From: Byssochlamys sp. IMV 00236
Lineage: Eukaryota > Ascomycota > Eurotiomycetes > Eurotiales > Thermoascaceae
Length of the DNA: 18,860 nt
Reading direction: 5' to 3'
NCBI GenBank assembly: GCA_001931875.2
Contig: MSJH02000615.1
Location: forward strand, 1-18,860
The notes beneath the pieces are model-generated. The model was not told the DNA's origin. It made no database searches and was given only the letters and a program-made list of their open reading frames with translations. A program made the translations under genes and the position numbers. Positions 1-11,706 of the stretch are shown here, piece after piece. How positions within the stretch are numbered: position 1 is the stretch's first letter; the number at the start of each line of letters is the position of its first letter.

Positions 1-13
1 TACCTTTCCTTGA

Positions 14-121
14 CTATCTTTCCGCAAGTTCTACTGGGCAATGTTTGCCCATTTTCCCTTCTATAAAATAATCACTCCCAATGTAGCATAATTCACCATC
101 TGTAAATATTTCAAACCTTAG
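14..121 (-). pseudogene. coding-like terminal exon fragment, unknown protein
   Basis: On the minus strand a reading frame of 35 codons follows a good 3' splice site (CATACAG ending at 122) and ends at TAG (16-14). Its peptide includes FEIFTDGELCYIGSDYF and KMGKHCPVELAER, with protein-like composition and no low complexity. I do not recognise the family. The frame has no ATG, and I found no convincing upstream exon between 122 and 379, so it is either the last exon of a decayed gene or chance. It lies downstream of the minus-strand transposase remnant and could be a host scrap beside the insertion. Confidence 0.25.
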
Positions 122-379
122 CTGTATGTCTGTTTATTGGACGTTAAGCGAAATAAAAAGTCAAGAATACTGTGCGATAGAAGACATTGAGGTTGTTCAG
201 TTCATCAATAAATATGAAGTAAAAATTCTCACACAAATAAAAGCTTTGACTTGCATTTAACTCATACAATTGCACTTGAATATGTTCCTCTTAATTTTAT
301 AAATACCCCTTTTTACTCCTTTGAATGAATATCAATCCCTGACAGTTAGACAAAGACACAGTTACATATTTAGACGAAA
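122..379. other. AT-rich stretch without a recognised gene
   Basis: This segment leads into the transposase remnant. A plus-strand ATG at 126 opens a 44-codon frame ending TAA at 260, containing AIEDIEVVQFINKYEVKIL. It is too short and isolated to call a gene. I saw no clear terminal inverted repeat marking the end of the transposon. Confidence 0.3.
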
Positions 380-1507
380 TTATTGAAATGGGAAAGAAGC
401 GGTAAGCTTTATTTCAAGTCGATCTCTTTGTAAACCTCTATCCCAGTACGATGTAGCGTGCTTAACCCAACCTAAACAATCCTGTGTAGTGACAGTTTTG
501 CTTGCTTCACTAATGCGAGGGGTTAGCTCATCACCTTTTTCGAGCGGGTTTTGTCTAATATTTTTCTTGATTTTAGACCAGCACTTCTCAATAGCATTCA
601 AAAAAAGATAATATGATGGCATTAATAGTGGTTTGTATCCTCGGGCGTCTATAGCATCTACAACAATGTATCTTACAATTACATATCTATGAAAATAAAA
701 TACCCCTTCATATTATTTCGATCCATCACACCTATAACTGACTTCATATGACACTCTATTGTACCTTTTTTTAGAGGCTTGGGTTTCTAATTTGAGCTGC
801 ATTCATCCTGATGATAATCATTTTCAAGCTGTGTAACTTCGTGTTTCTTTAATGGTTCAACTTTAAAAAACCAATGATACCTCTAGCAATTATACAGATG
901 ATGATACTAATATTTACACATTTTTGATTATGAACCTTAACTTTTGCTGGTCCGCTAGCTTTCGAACAAACTCGACCTCTCATCATCTGTGAATGAAAAC
1001 CCGCTTCATCTACAAAAACGCAGTTCTTCAAAAAATCAATGCTTGCTGCTTCCTACTCAGCTACTATATGATGGGGAAGATCTAAAATTCTTGACGAATT
1101 TCTTTCTAATGCATATTTGCTTGCTTGTTTCAAACTTATAAAACCTTTCTCTCGAATATGGGTATAAAGGCTCGAAATAGCTATCTACCTACGTCTGAAA
1201 AGTGTTCCAAAAGCTCTGATCTGGTTTCCTCAAAAACAATTGATGAGTTTTTGTCAAGAAGAATAATCAGAAATTCGACATGTTTCTGGAAAAGTTTTTT
1301 TTAGGCTTTGATGCTTTTGGTTTTAGAGTTGTGTCTGGAGGCACGGGCCCGTCACCACTGTTGAACTCATCCAATAACCTGTACGCGCTAGAACGAGGTA
1401 TACCGGGCACCGCAGCAGCTTTTGGGACAGATAGACCCTCTTCCTGAAGAATTTCGATAAATCATTCAATCTGATCTGCTTTGTGTTTTTTTATATTGGA
1501 GCCATCC
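380..1507 (-). pseudogene. Tc1/mariner-type DDE transposase, frameshifted remnant
   Basis: Reading the minus strand from about 1507 to 380 gives the parts of a Tc1/mariner (IS630-superfamily) transposase in order, spread over several frames. There is an N-terminal helix-turn-helix region (about 1507-1320, with SVPKAAAVPGIPRSSAYRLL), a linker (about 1165-1035), the first catalytic Asp in FVDEAGFHSQMMRGR (about 1018-975), a second Asp region near 690, and the C-terminal block with the catalytic Glu in FLNAIEKCWSKIKKN (about 595-550). The frame ends TAA just past LTASFPFQ. Breaks include in-frame stops near 1462 and at 1055-1053 (TAG where I would expect Trp), a TAG near 786, and a frameshift near 685-680. 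It cannot encode a working transposase. Its N-terminal end abuts an oppositely oriented transposase piece at about 1510. Confidence 0.82.
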
Positions 1508-1515
1508 ATTTGTCT

Positions 1516-2070
1516 GCAGTACTTCATGTCGTTTTGAAAAAGCCCTCTCCCAAACCTGAAACAGACACTATTGCCAAAAAGAAGAGAAAGGATAACAGCG
1601 GAAAGAAAAGGGGTGTAGCTGAGACTAAAGACGACGAAGGAACTCAGGAGGATGACACCAGTGCAGTTGATGTAAAACCAGCTCCAAAAAATACAACAAC
1701 TGCACATTTTATTAAGTTTGTCAATGAGCTCCTTACTATTATGGATGAGGATGAATCTTTAAAGGGCAACTATTTAGTGACAGATAGTGCTAGTATCCAT
1801 AAGTCGAAACCGATGATTCAAAAAATCGAAGCTAGAGGTTATAGAGTAATGTATCTCCTCCCTCCTCCTTACTCGCCTGAGCTAAATCCTATTGAACAGT
1901 TCTGGGCCTTAGTGAAAGGAAAAATGAAGCGTGACAAACTTTTGCAGTCAGAAACCATGTCCAGTAGAATCAAGGATGCCTGTGAGTAAGTCTTATTGAG
2001 TGACTTATATGGTTTTGCAAACCACTCAAAACGTCAAATCTTAAAATGTTATGATAGAATTCCTTTCTAA
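1516..2070 (+). pseudogene. Tc1/mariner-type DDE transposase, C-terminal half
   Basis: This plus-strand frame covers the C-terminal half of a second, different DDE transposase. It runs from a beta-strand region (VLHVVLKKPSP) through a charged linker, a region where the second catalytic Asp sits (YLVTDSASIHKSKPM, near 1771-1815), and the catalytic Glu motif (YSPELNPIEQFWALVKGKMK, near 1870-1930). A premature TAA lies at 1987-1989. In the same frame the family-like tail LSDLYGFANHSKRQI continues to a natural TAA at 2068-2070, so a single stop breaks this part. The N-terminal DNA-binding half and first catalytic Asp are missing. Upstream codons from 1483 overlap the opposing remnant and look like chance. 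Compared with the minus-strand copy it is little decayed, suggesting a younger insertion or fragment. Confidence 0.85.
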
Positions 2071-2713
2071 ATATACACTCTAAGAAAAGAAACAAATAAA
2101 AAAGGAAAAGGTAACGCAAACAACAAGGTTAGATAGAGGTTATTCTCATACCATTAGCATTTTGGCATGTGATGTTTTTACAGTAAGGAAATAGTCAATA
2201 AAATAATAATAAATAGAGACAGTAAGTAATATACTTTGAGACTGTTTATAAATTGTCCTTTATTACGATATAAAAAATATAAGTACTTATATAAACTACG
2301 ATTTGCTCTTGCTATTACATCTTTGACTTCTGGAAGTAAATGCTATTTGCCATATTTAGCACAACACTAAAGGGCGGCTACAATTTGAAAAATTCGCCTA
2401 AAGGGGTAATTATTTATGGGATTCTTACAGCCACGTAATACACTCTTTCTCAATTCAATCGTCGGCACACTCTAAAAAAATAGTGGCAAGGACTTTTTTT
2501 TTAGTTTTGGCACACAAATAAAATTCAGTATGGCACAATTTTCTGGCCTAATGTGTGTACGTGAGTGATAACTTTTTCTTTATAATAATGATGAATATTG
2601 TTAAGGAATATAGTTTTTTTTTTAAAAAAAAACAAACAAAATGGGGTATGAATATGGAGGGAGGGACGGAGAGTTAAATATAAACGAGTAAATGTTTGTT
2701 CATGGTGACCAAG
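2071..2713. other. AT-rich intergenic region with short repeated motif
   Basis: I see no gene here. The motif GGCACA recurs at about 2464, 2509 and 2532 beside A/T runs, and a T-run/A-run palindrome lies near 2611-2632. These could be sub-terminal sequence of the adjacent transposon, but I could not pair them with a matching inverted end. Confidence 0.4.
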
Positions 2714-4704
2714 CTATTGTTCAGTAGAATCACTACATCTTCTTTTTCTCTTACATCCTTCACTAGTAAAACTAGGAAAAATTGTCTTGCACTGATCAAG
2801 ATCAGCGTCGATATCCACTGGCTTTTGTTTGACGAGCTTGTTGGTGTCCTCCATCATTACTCTGGACTTGTAAACAGCTGTTAATATTGGCAACAATGCA
2901 TTACAAATATCATCTGCTTCTTCTAGTAAATCAAGAGTTCTTTTATGATTGATACGACAGACATAACCGGCAGGCGAGTCACATAATACGATTGTAAACT
3001 TTGTATCTATAAGTACAAGATAAAAAATATTAACAACAAAAAGCGTAAAGTATGTCTGTTGTATTTCTGGTATTTGTGTATAAGAACAGTAGGAGTCAAT
3101 AGCTAACAATTACTATTCTTTATTCAAAGTTGAGAGAAGAACTAATAAATGAGGGTACGACCTGAATATAAATGAGAGATGACGAATATAAATATCTGAC
3201 GTCGTCTATTAGCTGAGAATGAATAAATAGAGAACTAAGAGATGTGTGATCTATATAAACACGACAATGTAAAAAGTCAACGAGAGCTAATTCACGCAGG
3301 GAATCAGGAGATTTCTGATATAATGAATAGATCATATCTTTTAACATTTTTGTCATTTTAGAACCATCAAGGAGCTCTTTTGTTTGATCCTCGCTTCTAC
3401 CACATTCACAACATCCGTATTCAAAAAGTTGCCGATAAAAAATTAAATCCAGTTTTCTACCTATTAATTTTCGTTCCATCCTTTCAATGCCGGCTAAGGT
3501 TCTATTCGTATTTATACTAGCTGATGATAAGCTACTTGTTTTTTCAGCTCTTAATTATGTAAAAGAAAAAAAATAAGTATATAATCATAAATAAAATTAG
3601 GCTAGAGGCATATCCTGTACCCACCCTCTACAGATGATCTTGGAATCATCAAAAACCGTGTCGATAAACCTCTATACACGTCTCATCACGTCCCCTTCCA
3701 GCTGATCTGTAAGAAGTAAATAACCCCATTTGAACAGCGTGAAATATTCTAGAAGGGTATTTCTTACCCACTCACAGGCAGGACATGTTTGTTCTTTGTC
3801 CAACTTCTTTTTTAAGGAGGCAGCATCGTTTGATTTTTTGAGTGAATCTAGATACGTTCGTAATAGCACAGGTAAATCGCGAAACTGTTTATTATTGTAT
3901 CTTTTTATTTCAAAAAGCTCTTCGTTGCTAAAGTAGTTTTTCCAGATCTTGTTACTAGTATCTAAAACTAAGGAATGCACAGAGCTAAAACAAAGTTATT
4001 AGCAAGTCACTAACTTCGATGATCTTTAATGATACTTACTGCTCATAATTGCAGTCAATTGCATATTCTTTCATCTTTTCTTCTACAATTGTACCTGTAG
4101 ATAACTTCCAGCATTTATCTAAATCTAAGCTTTGAAACATTTCTATAGTTTTGGCTTTATCGCTTGGTAATAATTTCAACTGCTTCTTGCTATTATTGGT
4201 AGTACTGGTGCTAGTGGGTTCTAAGGTTGATTCAGCGCTTTCTGTTGTAACTATTAGTGAACGTTGGCTTGCGCTAACACGATTATGGAAGTTCATTGCT
4301 GGATCCAAAGCAGGATGAACGATTCCTAAACTTTTATCACGAATTAACATGGAAATTCTTTCTAAAAAAAATCAGTGTAAGTGTATGCAAAAATATTGTA
4401 AATACTAATCATACATAATTAATGTTCATTGAGATCAAAACTTTGCTAATATCAGTATTCCAAGCGGTCTTGTACACAAACAATGAAGCTTTTCCGTTAT
4501 AGTTTTGTACAATATAGTCGGTTAAGTGATTAGTAATGGTACTGATATTAATTGGCATTCCAGCAGCTCCCAAAGAATGAATAGCACTTTTTATTTCTAT
4601 TTTATAAAATTAGAATTTGCAACTATATGCTGCTATGGGAGTAAATATATACCTTCTGTATTCCATACTAAGTCAGAATAGTTTTCTCTAGATATTTCAG
4701 ACAT
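2714..4704 (-). pseudogene. six-exon pseudogene of an unknown, apparently repeated fungal family
   Basis: A minus-strand multi-exon gene can be traced: exons about 4704-4653 (starting MSEISRENYSDLVWNTE), 4596-4415, 4361-4040, 3984-3625, 3549 to about 3250, and 3006-2714 (TAG). Introns are 50-75 bases with GT-AG ends, and most junctions keep phase. Recognisable blocks are LIRDKSLGIVHPALDP, a cysteine pair in CPACEWVRNTLLEYF, RKLDLIFYRQLFEYGCCECG (two more close cysteines), DSPAGYVCRI and a basic KRKRR tail. I recall similar proteins as a large uncharacterised group in Mucorales; no function is known to me. It is broken: an in-frame TAG at 3674-3672 (after GDVMRRV, where Trp is expected), an exon 2/3 junction one base out of phase by my count, and an unclear exon 5/6 junction. 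The Cys pairs might bind metal; that is a guess. Confidence 0.7.
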
Positions 4705-5115
4705 TTCTGTAAACAGTGAAGTTGCGATAACAATGAAAATGCAAATTCAAAAACATTTTTTTTGTAAACAACACCTCAACCACAGGGCAAAATTATCCGC
4801 AGCCATTTGAAATTTTTTCTTTATTACTTTATTACTTCTTTATAACTCTTTTTTTTGTCAGTTCATTGTTAATCGTATAAAGCGCCCAAGTAGTACTCCT
4901 TCTTGAATCGTATCGTAATCACAATGTTCCGACTTTTTTTGTTCTGTTATGGGATCTGGGGTATGGAAGTAGATTTACCTCCACCTTCATGTGGTTACTT
5001 TCGTCAGTAGAAACTTCATTGTTTTGAAGCTAAGAGAGGTGTATTATCTTCTTACTACAATGTGGAGTATACTTATTGCAAAATTGATTTACGTTTAGAA
5101 ATAGCAATGTTGCCG
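4705..5115. other. intergenic region, no gene seen
   Basis: This is AT-rich sequence upstream of the unknown-family pseudogene start. I found no splice-flanked coding block, RNA gene or repeat on either strand. Confidence 0.4.
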
Positions 5116-5318
5116 AAAAGACGACAGAGGATGTGGTTATAGGCTTTCTAGCCGCGCTTTATTCTCAGAAAAACAATAAAAAAAAATTCTTGTAATCTAT
5201 ACTCTTTACATCCTTCTATGCGTGCATTTTGGATGAAGAAACCATGGTAGCTTGTGCGGGAGCTAGAAAAACTTTCGATACCAGGACTGTGTAACTACCA
5301 CATCCTCTGTCGTCTTTT
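5116..5318. repeat. 203-base segment bounded by a perfect 22-base inverted repeat
   Basis: The 22 bases at 5116-5137 (AAAAGACGACAGAGGATGTG then GT) occur exactly inverted at 5297-5318. The right copy begins just where transposase similarity stops (after CNLSVKK). The 159 bases between the arms show no coding. It could be a small non-autonomous element with terminal inverted repeats, or an inverted duplication made during rearrangement. I see no target-site duplication at the outer edges. Confidence 0.6.
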
Positions 5319-5917
5319 TTGACTGACAGGTTACAAGTTTCGTTCATGTGCTTATGGATGGCTGATTTTGTAAGCGAAAAATCCTCAAAAGATTTAGTCA
5401 AACTTTCAACTACATCACAAACAGTAACCTGTGGATCGTCATCAACGAGGTTCAAGACGTGAGCTTTGTGTTCCCCTGTGAAGTTGTTTGGGCGTCCTGG
5501 ATTTCTGGTTGATTTTTTGGTCGGCACTTCGCCAGTCTTTTCGTAGCTTCTCCACCATTGCTAAACAGTTCGTTCTTCGACACCTAATTCTCTCCTGACC
5601 ACAGTGGCATACCTCTGTACCACAGGTAATTCGATCATACGATCGATGAACGTCGTCCTCTGATTAATGCTATAGTCTGCATTTGTTCTCTTTGAGGCAA
5701 CTTTCACTGGCTTTGAAGTAGTTGACTTTTTGTTTTCAGTTGATTGTTTTTCCAATGGCTTATTCTTCATAGAAGAAGAATGATTAACCAAAGTTTCAAG
5801 AACAATATTGGGATCGTCGATAGTTGACATGACATCTTCCATAGGATCATACGTTAATTGACTGTTTTCATTATAAATACTGTTTTGTCCATCTTCATAA
5901 AAAAAAGAGTTCTTCAT
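5216..5917 (-). pseudogene. Tc1/mariner-type transposase, N-terminal DNA-binding half
   Basis: The minus-strand frame starts at ATG 5917 with an acidic and then Lys/Thr/Ser-rich leader of about 85 residues. It continues into paired helix-turn-helix domains: VVQRYATVVRRELGVEERTV, then after one in-frame TAG near 5561 the frame resumes as QWWRSYEKTGEVPTKKS and RNPGRPNNFTGEHKAHVLNL, VTVCDVVESLTKSF, and SLTKSAIHKHMNETCNLS. This is the layout of Tc1/IS630-type transposase DNA-binding regions. Similarity ends at about 5313; the last 30 residues to the TAG at 5216 come from the inverted-repeat segment and look unrelated. No DDE catalytic domain follows. The copy is therefore truncated and stopped. 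It differs from both transposases at 380-2070. Confidence 0.78.
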
Positions 5918-6913
5918 CTCGTAAGGCTACAATAGACATTATAAGAAAAAGATAATCAGAAAAACTAAGAGGGGACATTTTATTCCTATGGCAGCGAAAG
6001 CTTATTTCTGACTGGACGACATTTTGTTCCTGATTGGCCGACATAATTTATTGGATCAACTATATTATTCATTTGAGAAGATAAGACACACATGTTGATG
6101 AGGAAAGGGAGTAGCAGCTGGGCAGAGTCTCCTGCCCTGGAGGTACGATTCCAATACAATGTTTCCTCTCAAAAGGGGGTTTTTTAAATAGTTCATCTTT
6201 TCAACGCAATATATGATAACTGGGATCATTCAATGTTCATTTTTTGCTACGTCAACAGTCAAGAATAAGCCATCTGATAGATATAGGGCCACTCTTCTTG
6301 AATTAAACTAGGTTATGTTGTCATTTGCCATAACCTTGTACTTATTCCTGACAAACAATCTTATTGGATGATGACTGAAAAGTTAGACATGGCAACATCT
6401 TTGTTATGTCTCCTTTACTTACATCCACCCACTAGTTTACTTTTTCCATTTGCTATTAGAAAAGGTATGTTAATTCATGCATATTTATGCAAGTAACAAG
6501 TATTACAGCAAGTACAGTGTTTTAAAGTAATCCTTGTAAGATAAACGATTTAGAATCTATCTGTCTATTCATGTTCCCTTTCATCAGTTTATTTACAACT
6601 TTACTATGCTTAATATACAAAAACTGAATTCAAAAAAAATGTACACAAATATATTAAGACCTGCTTGACCTTAAACCAATCAATGCATTAAAATGCACAA
6701 CTTGGTGTCGCGTGACCAAAGTAGTTGATAATATGAATGATATCCTCTTAAAAAGAAACTCCAAAGCATATAGTTAGTAAGATTTAATATTCTATTAGAC
6801 AATAAATAAAAATGATACATGTATAAAAAAAAAAGGTACAGCAAAAAATAAGCCGTTAGTCATTTTAAAAGAGAATAACGCCATCGCAGTGTTGCGCGAC
6901 TCTACAAGATATT
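5918..6913. other. intergenic region, mostly featureless
   Basis: I see no gene. It holds a short diverged tandem repeat near 5972-6049 (listed separately) and a tRNA-promoter-like patch near 6100-6168 that does not fold as a tRNA. The rest is AT-rich with short A/T runs. Confidence 0.4.
5972..6049. repeat. diverged short repeats around GACATTTTRTTCC
   Basis: GGGACATTTTATTCC (about 5972-5986), CTGACTGGACGACATTTTGT (6008-6027) and CTGATTGGCCGACATAATTT (6030-6049) are clearly related; the last two are spaced 22 bases apart. They lie about 55 bases upstream of the truncated transposase start and may be its sub-terminal repeats. Confidence 0.45.
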
Positions 6914-7394
6914 TTACCAGTCTACCACTGCACATTTACTGGACATTGAATTTTTGGGAGAAAAATTTCCCATAATGATTGTAGATAAGCCTATCAAATC
7001 GGAAATAAATTCTTGCTTGTCTTTGAAAGTTTAGCTTGATTGCAGACGTTGTTCTCTGAAAAAGTCAAAGAGATTGTTTTCTCCGTATGATAGACTCCAT
7101 AAATGTAGATCATGTCCTTTAGGTTTTATAAGGAAGAGTGCTAGCTCACTTCTTCTTTGCTTCTTATTTGTTGCTTACTCGCTGCATTTAAAAAGAAAGC
7201 TTTCATCTTCTTGAACCTATCAATTAAGGCATACTCAAATTCATCTGAGATTGACTTCAACATTACAAGACAATCAAGCATCCCTTTATGGTGATCAAAA
7301 TTCGTTTTGATCTTGTCCTTATTGTCAAAACAACATAAAGTCTCTAACAGTAAAATCTCGATACTTTTCAAGCCAAAAAGCTTCATCAACTCGC
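6914..7394 (-). pseudogene. two-exon remnant of an unknown fungal protein
   Basis: The minus strand has a 3' splice site (ATAAATCAG, ending 7395), then exon 7394-7179 (GELMKLFGLKSIEILLLET; FDHHKGMLDCLVMLKSISDE; FKKMKAFFLNAA). A 62-base intron follows (GTAAGC to CTAAAG, 7178-7117), in phase with the exon from 7116 (HDLHLWSLSYGENNLFDFFR). An in-frame TAA lies at 7033-7031, but the same frame stays coding-like (FKDKQEFISDLIGLSTI) to TAA at 6916-6914. The N-terminal exons were not found. I recall similar blocks (FDHHK, followed by a spliced HLWS segment) in uncharacterised Mucorales proteins, so I read this as the C-terminal part of such a gene. No enzymatic motif is visible and the function is unknown. 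Confidence 0.6.
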
Positions 7395-7763
7395 CTGATT
7401 TATAAAAATAAGCAAAAAACATTTGAAAACACGCAAATTGGTAACGTGAGCACTGTACGGTTGTTTATTTCTTATTTAGAATATTAAAAATTCCCATGAG
7501 TTGATAGTAAGGGGAAATAAGGAAACTTGAATAGAGGAGAAGTAAGGGGGGCAAGTTGTAATGTAAGAGGCAAAATAAGATTGCAAGTAGTTTAACTTTT
7601 TACGCTTCTTCCTTTTCTTTCTTTTAAAGAAGTAACGCAGGAGATAAGGGCAAATGTGAGCAGATGCCAAAGTGTATCTTGAGAAGATAGAATCTTCTTT
7701 TTGTAATCTACAGATTCAATGGACAGAAATCATGCTTACTATATAATCAAGAAGAATAAGTTG
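7395..7763. other. intergenic region, no confirmed gene
   Basis: A minus-strand 64-codon frame (7670-7476) contains a Lys/Arg run (FKRKKRKKRKKL), but I could not join it in phase to the neighbouring gene. It could hold an extra 3' exon of that gene, because a possible donor at 7795 and acceptor near 7704 give another in-frame tail. I do not call it. Confidence 0.3.
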
Positions 7764-8296
7764 TCATTGATATGAATAAATAAGTAATAAATTACCTTTA
7801 TCTAAATGAGATGATTTTGATGATGATCTCTTTCTTTTTTTGTGATTATTCTTTTTATGATGACTAGTATGCTTTTTCTTTCTATCTTCTTCTGTGTTCC
7901 CCACAGGAGGCTTCTTGAGACAACTCTTTAATTGAACCGTAGCAGAGGTATTTTTTTGCTCTTGTTCTTCCAAGTGCCTAGCATTAGCTGATGTATCTGC
8001 TTGTATTTCGACAATGATATCTTCACTCAACATTTCTTCATTAAGTGTCTTCTTTTGCCACTCTTCGCGTCTTGCTTGTTTAGCAGCATCACGGCACTCT
8101 TCAAAAGAAGGCAATAGATAAACAGTATTATGAGATAAATCGAAGCTGACTCTGCGCTTAGCGCTATTGATTGGGGTAGTAGTAGTAGTAGTAGTGGTTA
8201 TAGTAGCATTAAACTATAATATAAACTTTAGTATCAATCATCACAAGTTGCTTTTTATTATTTATTTACTTTTTGTATTAAAGAATTATTGCGCAT
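7764..8296 (-). CDS. small basic, probably nuclear protein with a PP1-docking-like motif
   Basis: Two exons on the minus strand, 8296-8270 (MRNNSLIQK) and 8213-7764, join in phase across a 56-base GT-AG intron to give about 158 residues. After a run of eight Thr (residues 15-22, a GTA/TAC microsatellite) comes KRRVSF (28-33), which fits the [KR]xVxF docking motif for protein phosphatase 1. The conserved-looking block LLPSFEECRDAAKQARREEW follows. The rest is a hydrophilic, likely coiled-coil Glu/Lys-rich stretch with LKSCLKKPP, then a His/Lys/Arg/Ser-rich tail (HHKKNNHKKRKRSSSKSS) resembling a nuclear or nucleolar targeting signal. I know no exact family. The end is uncertain: a potential donor at 7795 (GTAATT) might splice to a further exon instead of the TGA at 7764. 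The 5' side faces the kinase gene across 1 kb. Confidence 0.6.
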
Positions 8297-9351
8297 GATT
8301 TTTTTGGTTGGAAAAGAAAAGAAAAGAACAGAAAGGTTTGACACATTTTAGCTTTATTTTATGTAAACTGAGTCACCATCCCATCCAATAACAATGGGTT
8401 TCGGAGTGACACCAATCAAATAAGGAAGTATTTACTATGCTTCCTCTCTCTCTTTTTGCAAAAGTATAAAAAGCATATTTAATTCAATCAAAAGAAATAT
8501 TTATTATTATGGATGATCAAATATGCCTTTTGTTGTTATTCTCTTCTATTTATAATTGTTTTCTATTAAAAAAACATATTCCGACACAAAATTAATGCCA
8601 GCCAATAAGGCCAACGTTTGGTTATTTCGATAAAGTTCTTTAATTACAATTAAGGAAAAGTTTTGACACATGTGTGTGTGTTGGTATCTTTGATCGCCAT
8701 AGAGCCTAATGTGTCCATAAAAAAAGGACAGGTGAGTAGGATGAGTAATGGTTGCTATTGTTACTAATAATAGCCTTTTCCGCGACGTGTATTTCACTTT
8801 CTAAAGGTCAATGACACACGTTTCTGTTGAGATACATACAAATAATATTATTAATTGAGAAAAGAGAGATTTCATTTTATCATAATAATAGATCATCTTA
8901 TTATGCTTGGTTGTGCCTAGAGAATTACGATCCCTGAATGATCTACAAATGACTGTCCCTTGTTTTCAAGCTGACCACGTGTTCTTTAGTAGCTTGTCTT
9001 TGATTTCTATTATGTAATATTCTATCTGATGGTTATAATACAACATAGAATCTAACTTGTCAGAGAGCAAAGATAGTTATTTAAAACAAGGATCATAAAA
9101 CTGAGGAAAAATGAATCATTGAGATACATACAGTGATTGTGGGGTGTGTTATTAGATGTCCATAGTAGTATAAACTTGGTAAGCCAATCATAATCAATTT
9201 TATTTTACCATTTTTGTATCTTTTTATTATTATTCTTATTCTTCATTTCTTTCTGATTAATTTTTTTATATTCTTTTCCTTTTCGTTCTTTCTTTGGTGT
9301 GTTTACCAACTATTCATAATATAAAAACAAGTCTGTCTATGTATAATACAT
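8297..9351. promoter_or_regulatory. divergent intergenic region between two outward-facing genes
   Basis: This 1,055-base gap must contain the promoters of the minus-strand small gene and the plus-strand kinase. Visible features are a GAAAA-rich tract at 8312-8336 (pyrimidine-rich on the transcribed strand just upstream of the minus-strand ATG), a short TG repeat near 8668-8681, and a T/C-rich run at 9220-9300 before the kinase start. An 83-codon minus-strand frame (8797-8546) has no protein-like features. No specific factor site can be named with confidence. Confidence 0.4.
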
Positions 9352-11351
<2,000 letters not shown>

Positions 11352-11706
11352 AAAGTCATTTAATGTACACTTATAATCTATACATTTACAGTAATAATAA
11401 TCCATAATAGCAGTAATAAATAATGATAGTTATACTTATATGTATTCGTAATTATTATTGTGATTGATCAGTTTATGTTACTGAGCTTTTTGTTATTGAC
11501 GTGTAGACATTATTTATTGGCCCTTATTCAACGTAGAATACGACAATGACTAACAGGGACACGAGCCTTGGTAGGTAAATGGATAGAAATCCACCATAGA
11601 GTTGCATTTCAACTTAAGATACAAAAGAACCTTTTTTCAGTTGAACACGCTTTTCCTTTCTCTTATTTTATTCGAATAAAGGACTTCCTTTGTCTCTTTT
11701 TAAGAA
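11352..11706. other. 3' flank of the kinase gene, no gene seen
   Basis: This is AT-rich sequence with several AATAAT/AATAAA-like patches at 11391-11430 that could serve 3'-end formation of the kinase transcript. I see no coding blocks. Confidence 0.35.

Noticed and set aside
8546..8797. An 83-codon minus-strand frame in the divergent intergenic region
   Set aside because: No domain, no splice partners and AT-rich composition; it looks like a chance frame.
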